Of a stretch of DNA of 64,000 nucleotides, positions 33,540 through 42,138 are shown piece by piece. The stretch is from Selenomonas sp. (lineage in GTDB: Bacteria; Bacillota; Negativicutes; Selenomonadales; Selenomonadaceae): positions 56,885-120,884 of the forward strand of contig NZ_JALFCU010000118.1 of assembly GCF_022771645.1 (NCBI RefSeq), written 5' to 3'. A model generated the notes under the pieces. The model was not told where the DNA came from, did not search any database, and worked only from the letters and a program-made list of their open reading frames with translations. Each line of letters begins with the position of its first letter. Within the stretch, counting starts at the first letter, position 1. The position numbers and the translations under genes are program-made.

Positions 33540-34631
33540 TTATTTCTTTGCTTTCCCGTCTTTGATCTGGTTGAGCCGCGTGGCGAGCGTCTGTGCGTCT
33601 TCGTCGCCGTCCGTGCACGTCAGGACGGGCTGCGCGCCGAGCATGACGGTCGTGCCGTCGGCGTAGGCATCGGACGAGCTATGGCCGTTGTGGTAGGCCG
33701 CTGCAAGGTTGCCCTGGACGAAGTAGGCGCGCTCGCGGCTGCTCATGCTGCTCGTTGCAGCCGGCGTGCAGAACGTCTGGCCGTTGACTTCGACGACACC
33801 GTCGCTATTGACGCTGACGTGGCCGCCGCTGTATTCCTTGAGCTTCTTCTCATAGTTGTCACGGCGGGCACTGTTCGACGGATGGTCGGAGATGCGCGCG
33901 GTGAGCGGCGAATTGTTGTCGCCGTACTGGTCGATGACGCGCTGCCAGATCGCCGCTGTCGCTCCCGGGTTGTAGTTCGTGTGCGTCATGTATTCGAACG
34001 AGAGGTTGTCGGCCTCCCATTCCTGCGGTTTCGTGATGCCGTTGTTGTTCCAGAGGTTCGCAGCGATGTTGCCGAGGACGCTACCGCCCGTCGCGGCCGC
34101 GAGGACGGCCGGGCCGAGCGAACGCTTTGCGCCTTTTGCCGGATGGTCTTTCATGCCGTGGCCCATTTCATGGCCGAGCACGACGGCGATTTCCGCTTCG
34201 CTGTCCGTGAGGCTGAACACGCCCTTGTTGATGCTCATGTTGCGGCCGAGCGTGCAGTAGGCGTTGAAGTCTTCCTGCTCGTTGACGAAATACTGGAATG
34301 GCTTGTCATAAATCGAGCCGTCGACCTGGCCGATGGCGGTGATGAGGTTCCCCATGATGCCGTCGACACGATGGTTGATGGCCCAGTCTTCGCAGACGCC
34401 GTCGTTTTCCTTCATCTGTTCGAAGTAGGCGTTGCGCCCTTCTTCCGTGTCGTTGATGTATTTGATTTCTTCGTTGAGCTGCGCCGAGTACGCGAGGCCA
34501 CCGATGGCAGCGCCGATGACGTTCTCCCAGCCCGCCTCGGCCGTCTGCGGTGCGGCGTTCATGCCGATGGGCGTTGCGAGCACGGCAGCTGTCAGCGCGA
34601 TGGCGAGCTTGCGCGAAAGAGATTTTTTCAT
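33540..34631 (-). CDS. Exported M48-family zinc metalloprotease
   Basis: 363 residues. A signal peptide (MKKSLSRKLAIALTAAVLA, cut near AEA) is followed by a peptidase domain with the HExxH zinc motif in VVLGHEMGHGM (~160) and a downstream EADNLSFEYM glutamate. It resembles periplasmic M48 peptidases used in envelope quality control. The C-terminal third has no recognised domain. The start is set by GGAGGAATCCCT; the frame upstream lies in the promoter region. It converges with copA. Confidence 0.88.
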   Translation of the reverse strand: MKKSLSRKLAIALTAAVLATPIGMNAAPQTAEAGWENVIGAAIGGLAYSAQLNEEIKYINDTEEGRNAYFEQMKENDGVCEDWAINHRVDGIMGNLITAIGQVDGSIYDKPFQYFVNEQEDFNAYCTLGRNMSINKGVFSLTDSEAEIAVVLGHEMGHGMKDHPAKGAKRSLGPAVLAAATGGSVLGNIAANLWNNNGITKPQEWEADNLSFEYMTHTNYNPGATAAIWQRVIDQYGDNNSPLTARISDHPSNSARRDNYEKKLKEYSGGHVSVNSDGVVEVNGQTFCTPAATSSMSSRERAYFVQGNLAAAYHNGHSSSDAYADGTTVMLGAQPVLTCTDGDEDAQTLATRLNQIKDGKAKK

Positions 34632-34694
34632 AGGGATTCCTCCATTCATGGTACGCGATACGTCCTTGCTCGTTCTTATTATCGCACATTTGCA

Positions 34695-34736
34695 GAAAAA
34701 AAGAAGCAGGAAAATGACGAATCCTGCTTCTTTTTT
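34695..34736 (-). terminator. Terminator of putP, upstream of the M48 gene
   Basis: AAGAAGCAGGA / TCCTGCTTCTT hairpin with T-run on the minus strand (and on the plus strand). It separates putP from the M48 gene. Confidence 0.85.
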
Positions 34737-34766
34737 GCATTGTGTCAATTAAATTTTCGTGAACGG

Positions 34767-36245
34767 TCAGATTTCGCTCCGTCCGACGGCGTCGAACGTT
34801 TCTTGAATCTCTTTGCTCGGCGCTTTGCCGAGGAGGCTGACGGCGATGATGGCGGCGATGGAGAAGGCGAATCCCGGGACGATCTCGTAGAGGCCGAAGA
34901 GCGCGAACTGCTTCCAGACGAGGACGGTGACGCCGCCGACGATGATGCCGGCGATGATGCCGTTCCGCGTCGTGCGGCGCCAGAACAGGCTCATGAGGAT
35001 GGCGGGGCCGAAGGCCGCGCCGAAGCCGGCCCAGGCGTACGACACCATGTCGAGGATGAAGCTGTTCGGGTTCAGGCCGAGGAGGATGGCGATGCTCGCG
35101 ATGACGAGCACGCTCGCGCGCGAAATCCAGACGAGCTCGTTTTGCTCGGCGTCTTTGTGGATGATCGTGCGGTAGAAGTCCTGCGCGAAGGCGGACGCCG
35201 CGACGAGGAGCTGCGACGAGGCCGTGCTCATGATGGCTGCGAGCACGGCAGAGAGCACGAGGCCGGCGACGATCGGCGGGAAGAGCTGATTCGTCATGAC
35301 GAGGAAGACCGTCTCAGACGCTGTGCCTTCGAGCGGTGTGGTGAGATAGACGCGGCCGACAATGCCGACGGCAACGGCCGCGGCGAGCGAGAGGATGACC
35401 CACGTCATCGCGATGTGCGTCGCCTGCGCGACTTCCTTCGACGTGCGGATGGCCATGAAGCGCACGAGGATGTGCGGCTGGCCGAAGTAGCCGATGCCCC
35501 ACGCGAGGAGCGACACGACTTCGATGAAGCCGATCGTCGTGCCGTCCACTTTGCTGAACGGATCGAGCAGCGACGCGTCGATGCTTTCCACGGCAGCAAC
35601 CGTCGCCTCGAATCCGCCCGAGGCCATCGCGCCGCAGATCGGCACGACGAGGATGGCGAAGAACATCATGACGCCCTGGATGAAGTCCGTGCGCGAGACG
35701 GCGAGGAAGCCGCCGACGAGCGTGTAAAAGACGACCGAGCCCGCGCCGAGGAAGATGGCGTACTCGTACGGGATGCCGAAGACCGTCTCGAACAGGCGGC
35801 CGGCCGAGACGAAGCCCGAGGACGAGTAGAGGATGAAGAAAATCAAAATAAAAATGGCGGGCACGACGCGCAGCAGCCCCGAGTGGTCGCCGTAGCGGTT
35901 CTGCAAAAACTCCGGCAGCGTCAGGGCGTTGTCGGCGAGCTCCGTGTATTTGCGCAGGCGGGCGGCGACGAAATGCCAGTTCGCCCACGTGCCGATGGCG
36001 ATGCCGACGGCAATCCAGCCGGCGTTGAGGCCGGCGAGGTACGCGAAGCCCGGCACGCCCATGAGCATCCAGCCGCTCATGTCCGACGCCTCGGCCGACA
36101 GCGACGTGACCCAGGCGCCGAGCTTGCGGATGCCGAGGAAGTAGTCGCTCATGTTGCGCGTGCGGCGGTAGTAGTACACGCCGATGCCCATCATGAGGCC
36201 GATGTACAGCACGAACGTCGCGATGATCGTGATATCATGTGTCAA
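34767..36245 (-). CDS. putP: Sodium/proline symporter PutP (SSS family)
   Basis: 492 residues with 12-13 membrane segments. It shows the SSS-family pattern SLSAEASDMSGWMLMGVPG (residues ~48-66) and GGFLAVSRTDFIQG. It takes up proline with Na+. It uses a TTG start at 36245 with GGGAG 9 bases upstream. No proline dehydrogenase is nearby. It is divergent from the FAD oxidoreductase gene. Confidence 0.9.
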   Translation of the reverse strand: MTHDITIIATFVLYIGLMMGIGVYYYRRTRNMSDYFLGIRKLGAWVTSLSAEASDMSGWMLMGVPGFAYLAGLNAGWIAVGIAIGTWANWHFVAARLRKYTELADNALTLPEFLQNRYGDHSGLLRVVPAIFILIFFILYSSSGFVSAGRLFETVFGIPYEYAIFLGAGSVVFYTLVGGFLAVSRTDFIQGVMMFFAILVVPICGAMASGGFEATVAAVESIDASLLDPFSKVDGTTIGFIEVVSLLAWGIGYFGQPHILVRFMAIRTSKEVAQATHIAMTWVILSLAAAVAVGIVGRVYLTTPLEGTASETVFLVMTNQLFPPIVAGLVLSAVLAAIMSTASSQLLVAASAFAQDFYRTIIHKDAEQNELVWISRASVLVIASIAILLGLNPNSFILDMVSYAWAGFGAAFGPAILMSLFWRRTTRNGIIAGIIVGGVTVLVWKQFALFGLYEIVPGFAFSIAAIIAVSLLGKAPSKEIQETFDAVGRSEI

Positions 36246-36333
36246 AGAGGAACACTCCCTTTACATTTTTGGTATGGGAAAAATACCGTTCCATTATATA
36301 GGAAAACGGCGCGGCGGCGCAACAAAAAAATGC

Positions 36334-36424
36334 TTGCAATCTGCAAAACGTTCTTGTATAATGCATAAGGTTTGAGAACAAGTCGGACGCAGAACCCATG
36401 GAACAAGAGTAACTGCGTCCCTTT
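36334..36424 (+). promoter_or_regulatory. Promoter and leader hairpin of the FAD oxidoreductase gene
   Basis: TTGCAA (36334-36339), spacer 17, TATAAT (36357-36362). About 20 bases after the expected start, GGACGCAG (36385-36392) pairs with CTGCGTCC (36413-36420), followed by CTTTT. It is a possible attenuator in the ~85-nt leader. Confidence 0.65.
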
Positions 36425-36452
36425 TCGTGTGCTTTTGCAGGAGGCTTTCCTT

Positions 36453-37832
36453 ATGAAAAATTATGATGTCATCGTGGTGGGCGGCGGCCCGGCCGGCGTG
36501 ATGACGGCGTATGAATTGATCGAGAAGAAACCGTCCATGAAGATCCTCGTGCTCGAGAGCGGCAAGGACATCTATCATCGCGTCTGCCCGATTTCGGCGG
36601 GCAAGGTGAAAAGCTGCATCGGCTGCAAGCCGTGCAGCATCATGCGCGGCTTCGGCGGCGCAGGCGCGTTTTCCGACGGCAAGTACAACTTCACGACGAA
36701 GTTCGGCGGCTGGCTGAACGAGTACCTTGACGACGGCGAGGTCATGGATCTCATCGAGTACGTGGACAAGATAAACATGAAACACGGCGCGCCGGCGAAA
36801 GTCTTCACGACGAAAGGGTCGAGCCTCGGCAAGCGTGCGCTTGAGCACGACTTGCATCTCCTCGATGCGAGCGTGCGCCATCTCGGCACGGAGAACAACC
36901 TCCACATGCTCGAGTCGACGTATGAATACCTGAAAGACAAGGTCGAGTTCCGCTTCGAGTGCCCGGTCGCTCATATCATTTCCAACGGCAAGGGCGACAA
37001 CGCCGTCGAGCTCGTGGACGGCGAGCAGCTGGCCGCGAAGTATCTCGTCGTCGCGCCGGGCCGCGCAGGCGCGGAATGGTTCAGCGACGAGTGCAACCGC
37101 CTCGGCCTCGAGCAGGAGAACAACCGCGTCGACGTCGGCGTGCGCGTCGAGGTGCCGGACGAGGTCTGGAACGACATCACGAGCCAGGTCTACGAGGCGA
37201 AGCTCGTCTACCACACGAAGCGCTACGGCGACTCCGTGCGCACGTTCTGCATGAATCCGCACGGCCACGTCGTCATGGAAAACACGGACGGCATCGTGAC
37301 GGTCAACGGGCATTCGTACAGCGATCCGAAGCTCCAGAGCCACAACACGAACTTCGCGCTCCTCGTGTCGAACCATTTCACGGAGCCGTTCAAGGAGCCG
37401 CACCAGTACGGCAAGCGCATCGCGTCGTTCTCGAACATGCTCGGCGGCGGCATCATCGTGCAGCGCTACGGCGACCTCATCAAAGGCCGCCGCACGAACG
37501 CGCACCGCATGACGAAGAGCTTCACGCGGCCGACGCTCGCCGCGACGCCGGGCGACCTCTCGCTCGTGCTGCCGAAGCGCCACCTCGACAACATCATCGA
37601 GATGATCCAGCAGCTCAACTACGTCGCGCCCGGCATGACGAACGACGACACGCTGCTCTACGGCGTCGAGGTGAAATTCTACAGCTCGCGCGTCGTGCTG
37701 TCGAAAGAGCTCGAAACGAAATTCCCGAACGTCTTCGCCATCGGCGACGGCGCCGGCGTCACGCGCGGCCTCTCGCAAGCCGGCGCGAGCGGCGTCTACG
37801 TCGCCCGCACGATCCTCGCGCGGGAAAAATAA
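36453..37832 (+). CDS. FAD-dependent dehydrogenase (COG2509 type)
   Basis: 459 residues. An N-terminal dinucleotide-binding motif VIVVGGGPAGVMTAYEL (residues ~5-21) is followed by a cysteine cluster CPISAGKVKSCIGCKPC (~47-63) typical of this family, and a C-terminal FAD loop FAIGDGAGVTRG. The reaction is unknown. The start is set by AGGAGG upstream of the ATG at 36453. The gene stands alone; a hairpin promoter follows. Confidence 0.82.
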   Translation: MKNYDVIVVGGGPAGVMTAYELIEKKPSMKILVLESGKDIYHRVCPISAGKVKSCIGCKPCSIMRGFGGAGAFSDGKYNFTTKFGGWLNEYLDDGEVMDLIEYVDKINMKHGAPAKVFTTKGSSLGKRALEHDLHLLDASVRHLGTENNLHMLESTYEYLKDKVEFRFECPVAHIISNGKGDNAVELVDGEQLAAKYLVVAPGRAGAEWFSDECNRLGLEQENNRVDVGVRVEVPDEVWNDITSQVYEAKLVYHTKRYGDSVRTFCMNPHGHVVMENTDGIVTVNGHSYSDPKLQSHNTNFALLVSNHFTEPFKEPHQYGKRIASFSNMLGGGIIVQRYGDLIKGRRTNAHRMTKSFTRPTLAATPGDLSLVLPKRHLDNIIEMIQQLNYVAPGMTNDDTLLYGVEVKFYSSRVVLSKELETKFPNVFAIGDGAGVTRGLSQAGASGVYVARTILAREK

Positions 37833-37839
37833 CGCAATC

Positions 37840-37902
37840 TTGTAAACGAATCCCCTTTCGTGCTAGAATAGAGCTAAATTCTATGAAGTACGAAAGGGGA
37901 TT
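37840..37902 (+). promoter_or_regulatory. Hairpin-embedded promoter of ridA
   Basis: TTGTAA (37840-37845), extended -10 TGC-TAGAAT (37864-37869), spacer 18. A perfect 13-base inverted repeat (AATCCCCTTTCGT 37849-37861; ACGAAAGGGGATT 37890-37902, then TTTT) encloses the -10. The right arm contains the ribosome site AAAGGGGA. Confidence 0.75.
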
Positions 37903-37907
37903 TTTTC

Positions 37908-38294
37908 ATGAAGATCATTCACACGGACAAAGCGCCGGCGGCCGTCGGCCCGTACAGCCAGGCCATCGTCTCGGGCGACATGGTGTACTGCTCCGGCCAG
38001 ATCGCGATCCTGCCGTCGGCCGGCAAGATCGTCGCCGTCGGCATCGCGGCGCAGGCCGAGCAGTGCTGCAAGAACCTCACGGCCGTCCTCGCGGAAGCGG
38101 GCGCGGGCATGGAGAACGTCGTGAAGACGACGTGCTTCCTCGCGGACATCGGCGACTTCGCAGCATTCAACGAAGTCTATGCGAAGCATTTCGTCAGCAA
38201 GCCCGCGCGCAGCTGCGTCGCGGTGAAAGACCTGCCGGCTGGCGCGCTCTGCGAGGTCGAAGCCGTCGCCGAGCTGCCGAAGCGCAAAAAATAA
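37908..38294 (+). CDS. ridA: RidA-family reactive intermediate deaminase
   Basis: 128 residues, the full RidA length. It shows the N-terminal KAPAAVGPYSQAI, GQIAI and the C-terminal arginine motif ARSCVAVKDLPAGALCEVEA. It hydrolyses reactive enamine/imine products of PLP enzymes. It is followed after 14 bases by the HAD phosphatase gene and probably shares its transcript. Confidence 0.93.
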   Translation: MKIIHTDKAPAAVGPYSQAIVSGDMVYCSGQIAILPSAGKIVAVGIAAQAEQCCKNLTAVLAEAGAGMENVVKTTCFLADIGDFAAFNEVYAKHFVSKPARSCVAVKDLPAGALCEVEAVAELPKRKK

Positions 38295-38308
38295 GGAGAA
38301 CACGTTTC

Positions 38309-39382
38309 ATGAAGATGAAAAACATCGGCGCGGCCGTGCTCGCGCTGAGCTTTGCGTTCAGCTTTGGCGCCTGCATGGAGACGCAGGCGACGTCGCGCAG
38401 CGACATCGCAGCGATTTCCGTGAAGGCGAACGGCTCGAACTTCCAGTATTGGAACGAGGACGCGGCGTCTTTCCAGGCGCTCAAGGACTACGTCAAGGAC
38501 GTCACGAGCCGCAAGAGCAAGAACTATATCCCGCCGGAGGAGCGCGTCGCCGTCTTTGACATGGACGGCACGCTCCTCGGCGAGCGCACGCCGTCGTATT
38601 TCGAGTGGATGATGTACCTGCACCGCGTGACGGACGATCCGTCGTACACGCCGTCTGAGGAAGACCGCGCCATCGCGGACGCCGTCACGGGCAAGAGCGA
38701 TGCGACGTTCACGGGCGACGAGATCGCGCAGTCGCAGTCGCGCGTCTTCGCGGGCATGACCGTGCCGGAGTATGATGACTACGTCCGCCAGTTCATGGAG
38801 ACGGAGGCCGCAGGGCTGAACGGCATCAAGCGCGGCGAGGAATTCTACCTGCCGATGGCGGAAGTCATGTCGTACCTCCAGGCGAACGGCTTTGACGTCT
38901 GGGTCATCTCCGGCAGCGACCGCGCGGCGCTGCGCGTGCTCGCGGACGGCGTATTGCCCGTTGCGCGCGACCATTTCATCGGCAAGGACGTGCAGTATGT
39001 CGCCTCGGGCCAGGGCGCGGCGGACGGCAACGACTACGTCTTTGACCAGAAATCCGACGTCGTCGTGCGCGGCCAGCTCCTGCAGCGTGATGTCCGCATG
39101 AACAAGGTCGCGGCCATCGTGCGCGAGATCGGCCGCCAGCCCGTGCTCGCCTTCGGCAACTCCATGGGCGACGCGTCGATGTTCAACTACACGATTGCGA
39201 AAAACAAGCACAAGGCCATGGCCTTCGCGCTGCTCTGCGACGACACGGAAGACGACCGCGGCAATGAAGATGTCGCCGCCACCATGCGCGCAGCGTGCGA
39301 AGAGAACGGCTGGACGCCCGTCTCCATGCGCGACGACTGGAAGACCATCTACGGCTACGGCGTGAAGGCCGAGGGAAAATAA
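38309..39382 (+). CDS. Exported HAD-family phosphatase
   Basis: 357 residues. A signal sequence with a lipobox-like FSFGAC (Cys ~22) precedes HAD motif I FDMDGTLLG (~80-88), motif II VISGSD and motif IV FGNSMGDASMF. It is probably a periplasmic or membrane-anchored phosphatase with unknown substrate. AAGGAG precedes the start. The second gene of the ridA operon, closed by a terminator at 39396. Confidence 0.83.
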   Translation: MKMKNIGAAVLALSFAFSFGACMETQATSRSDIAAISVKANGSNFQYWNEDAASFQALKDYVKDVTSRKSKNYIPPEERVAVFDMDGTLLGERTPSYFEWMMYLHRVTDDPSYTPSEEDRAIADAVTGKSDATFTGDEIAQSQSRVFAGMTVPEYDDYVRQFMETEAAGLNGIKRGEEFYLPMAEVMSYLQANGFDVWVISGSDRAALRVLADGVLPVARDHFIGKDVQYVASGQGAADGNDYVFDQKSDVVVRGQLLQRDVRMNKVAAIVREIGRQPVLAFGNSMGDASMFNYTIAKNKHKAMAFALLCDDTEDDRGNEDVAATMRAACEENGWTPVSMRDDWKTIYGYGVKAEGK

Positions 39383-39395
39383 AGCGTGTCCATCG

Positions 39396-39421
39396 AGAGC
39401 ACCTTCGGGGTGCTCTTTTTG
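39396..39421 (+). terminator. Terminator of ridA-phosphatase operon
   Basis: GAGCACC / GGTGCTC around TTCG-type loop, then TTTTT. Confidence 0.85.
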
Positions 39422-39506
39422 TCGTTTCAAACCTGTTTTTCGCAGGAAAATCATGTTTCTGCGGCGAATGATGTCCTGAAAACGAAAGACTCCGAGGAGG
39501 GATACG

Positions 39507-40736
39507 ATGAGCAAGGAATCGAACGCCGCGAAAGCCTTTGCCGCGAAGTGGAAAGGGCAGGGCGCGGAGAAACAGCAGAGCCAGCTCTTCTGGCTCGAAC
39601 TCATGGAGAAAGTGCTCGGCGCGGAGCATCCGACCGACCTCGTGCGCTTTGAGGAAAAGGTCAAGCTCTCGAACACGAGCTTCATCGACATCATGGTGCC
39701 GTCGACGCACACGATGATCGAGCAGAAGAGCATCGGCAAGGAGCTCTCCGAGTCCATCAAGCAGTCGGACGGCACGCTGCTCACGCCGTTCCAGCAGGCG
39801 AAGCGTTATGCCATCGAGCTGCCGTACTCCGAGCGCCCGCGATGGATCGTCATCTGCAACTTCCGTCAGTTCGACATCTACGACATGGAGCGGCCGAACG
39901 ACCCGCCGACGCACGTCGAGCTCGCGGACCTCGAGAAAGACTGGACGTGCCTGCGCTTCATCACCGACACGACGAGCACGCGCATCCAGAAAGAAATGGA
40001 TCTCTCGCGCGAAGCCGGCCAGCTCGTCGGCAAAATCTACGACGCGCTGCTGCCATGCTACGGCGACCATCCGAGCGCGCAGGACTACCAAGACCTCAAC
40101 AAGCTCATCGTGCGCCTCGTCTTCTGCTTTTACGCCGAGGACGCCGACCTCTTCGGCAAGCACGACCAGTTCCACGACTACATGGCGAGCTTCGCGCCGA
40201 AGCATTTCCGCACGGGCCTCATGGAGCTCTTCAAAGTGCTCGACCAAAAGGAAGAAGCGCGCGACCGCTTCATGGAGCCGGAGCTCGCGGCGTTCCCGTA
40301 TGTCAATGGCTCGCTTTTCACGGAAAACGTCCCCGTGCCGCCAATCAGCGAAGACGTGCGCCTCCTCATCCTTGATGAAGGCTGCGCGTTCGACTGGTCG
40401 AAAATCAGCCCGACCATCTTCGGCGCCATCTTCGAGTCCACGCTGAACCCCGCGACGCGCCGCGCCGGCGGCATGCACTACACGAGCATCGAAAACATCC
40501 ACAAGGTCATCGACCCGCTGTTCCTCGACGGCTACCGTGCCGCGTACGCCGCCGCCATGCAGGAAAAGCAGCCGAAACGCCGCCACGAAAAACTCCGCGA
40601 CCTCCAGGAAGCGCTCGGCCGCGGGAAATATTTCGACAAAATGACCACGGAATTGATACGCGCCGCAGGGCGCGAAGGCCTTGGAATCAAGGGCTTTTCG
40701 GTGGAGCGGCGCGAAAGCCGAGAGGTGGCGGCGTGA
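39507..40736 (+). pseudogene. MmeI-like type IIG restriction enzyme, N-terminal half only
   Basis: 409 residues that follow MmeI-family proteins from the start: an N-terminal PD-(D/E)XK nuclease (D61, E72, K74 in DIMVPSTHTMIEQKS), then the helical spacer ending GGMHYTSIENIHKVIDPLFLD. The family continues with FLDPACGSGNF and a ~500-residue methyltransferase plus target-recognition domain. Here, after GRGKYFD (near 40640), the sequence changes and stops 30 residues later. Neither the SAM motif nor the catalytic NPPY is present downstream. A nuclease without its methylase and recognition parts is probably inactive. Start by GAGGAGGG. Confidence 0.78.
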
Positions 40737-40774
40737 AAACAGCAGATGCCATGAACGTACGGAATTCCAATGAT

Positions 40775-40799
40775 GTAACGATAACAGTTCTATCGTTAC
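40775..40799. repeat. Inverted repeat before the 40913 gene
   Basis: GTAACGATA (40775-40783) and TATCGTTAC (40791-40799), with outer CCAA/TTGG. It lies between the truncated enzyme and the next gene and is a possible operator or remnant of a mobile end. Confidence 0.45.
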
Positions 40800-40912
40800 G
40801 GTGTTGGGATTTCGTTATATGTTATGACAATTCTTCATCGGGAAAAAGCAGGATACCGACGTGTCCATATCGAATGAATAACAGATAGACACCATGTCAG
40901 GAGGACGAGCCT

Positions 40913-42103
40913 GTGAACAAAACACATTTGGGACAGATTCTTGATCATTATCTGGAAAATTTCGATACGATGAATGTCGACCCCAGCACGGAATGGTACA
41001 AGTGGAAAATCGCGCAGGCATTTCCAGCGGCGATGGATCGGGCGTTGGAGGCTTCGGCAGATGCGTTTTCGGATGCCTTGCTGCAAGTCGATAAGTTGAC
41101 GGAGAATCTGGTCGACAACAAAACGACGCAGCCGTTTTATGGGCTGTGCAAAATGGCCGAACAAGAGCCGGAAGAGGTGCGTTCTCTGTTCCGCAACCTT
41201 TATGCAGATGACGGCGGAGACCTCGTCGTTCGTTCCAAGAAAATCCATGACTTCGTGGCGAAGAGCAACGACTTGTGCGAGCGATGCTTCCCTGGGAGCT
41301 TCCGCTACAAGAATGATGCGCATGCGGCAACGACGTATTTGTTCTTGTATGCCCCGGACGAGAATTATCTCTACAAGCCGATGGAAGCGCTCGATTTTTC
41401 GACGTATGTTGAGTTTTATGAGGACTGGGGGCGGGGAGAGGCGTTCCATCTGGAGGCCTATTATCGGATGTGCGACCAGCTGGTGTCAGCCATGCAGGAG
41501 CATCCGACGTTCCTCGCAAAGCGGCAGGAGCTCTGGGAACAGCTGCATCTTTCGCCGGAGGAAATGCACCCGGACACCAAGCATCATATCTTGGCGGTAG
41601 ACCTCATTTATTGCTGCAAGACGTACGGCCTTTTCGATGGCATCCATCCCAAGCCGCGTCCATCGAAAAAGCGCAAGGAAGAAACGCCGCAGGTTGACGT
41701 TACTGCTCTCGAAGCAGAATACCGAGAAGCGGAACGGGTGGAAAAGAAGCGCAGGGAGGCCGAGGCCTATCTTCATCAGGTGCTCGCCTCGGGTGCGCAC
41801 GTCCATCATAAGAAATTTGGCGATGGCATCATCCAGCAGGTGAAGGTCACGAGCCAAGGAAAAGAATCCGTCGTGGTGGCTTTCCCGAACGAAGGAGAAA
41901 AGGAGCTCGGCTCGATCGAAGTGGCAATCTATGGAATCCTTGATGCGGTCGCCGGCGTGCCAGATTTCGCCGAGCGTGTCCAAGCGCTCCGTGAGGTCTT
42001 GCGAAACGGTAATAGCATAAAGAAAACGTACGAGGATTGCCGCAAAAATCTCCAGCCGTATCGTGAGGAACTTGGCGAAGATTTTGATGGTTTGGAAGGC
42101 TGA
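40913..42103 (+). CDS. Unknown protein with C-terminal SH3-like (KFGxGxI) domain
   Basis: 396 residues; GTG start with AGGAGG 6 bases upstream. Residues 1-~250 are not recognised. Residues ~255-290 are a charged, probably coiled segment. Residues ~295-350 contain VHHKKFGDGIIQQV, the signature of the small beta-barrel found at the C-terminus of UvrD/PcrA-type helicases and CarD-like proteins. It is followed after 35 bases by the DUF262 gene in the same direction; the two likely form one operon in a defence-like island. No enzyme motif is visible. Confidence 0.6.
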   Translation: MNKTHLGQILDHYLENFDTMNVDPSTEWYKWKIAQAFPAAMDRALEASADAFSDALLQVDKLTENLVDNKTTQPFYGLCKMAEQEPEEVRSLFRNLYADDGGDLVVRSKKIHDFVAKSNDLCERCFPGSFRYKNDAHAATTYLFLYAPDENYLYKPMEALDFSTYVEFYEDWGRGEAFHLEAYYRMCDQLVSAMQEHPTFLAKRQELWEQLHLSPEEMHPDTKHHILAVDLIYCCKTYGLFDGIHPKPRPSKKRKEETPQVDVTALEAEYREAERVEKKRREAEAYLHQVLASGAHVHHKKFGDGIIQQVKVTSQGKESVVVAFPNEGEKELGSIEVAIYGILDAVAGVPDFAERVQALREVLRNGNSIKKTYEDCRKNLQPYREELGEDFDGLEG

Positions 42104-42138
42104 GCGTTTGCCGGGTGTGTTGTCCGTGGAGGTGCGGC

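Noticed and set aside
33465..36368. 967-codon plus-strand frame opposite the M48 protease and putP
   Set aside because: Antisense shadow of two genes with clear signal peptide, HExxH and SSS motifs.
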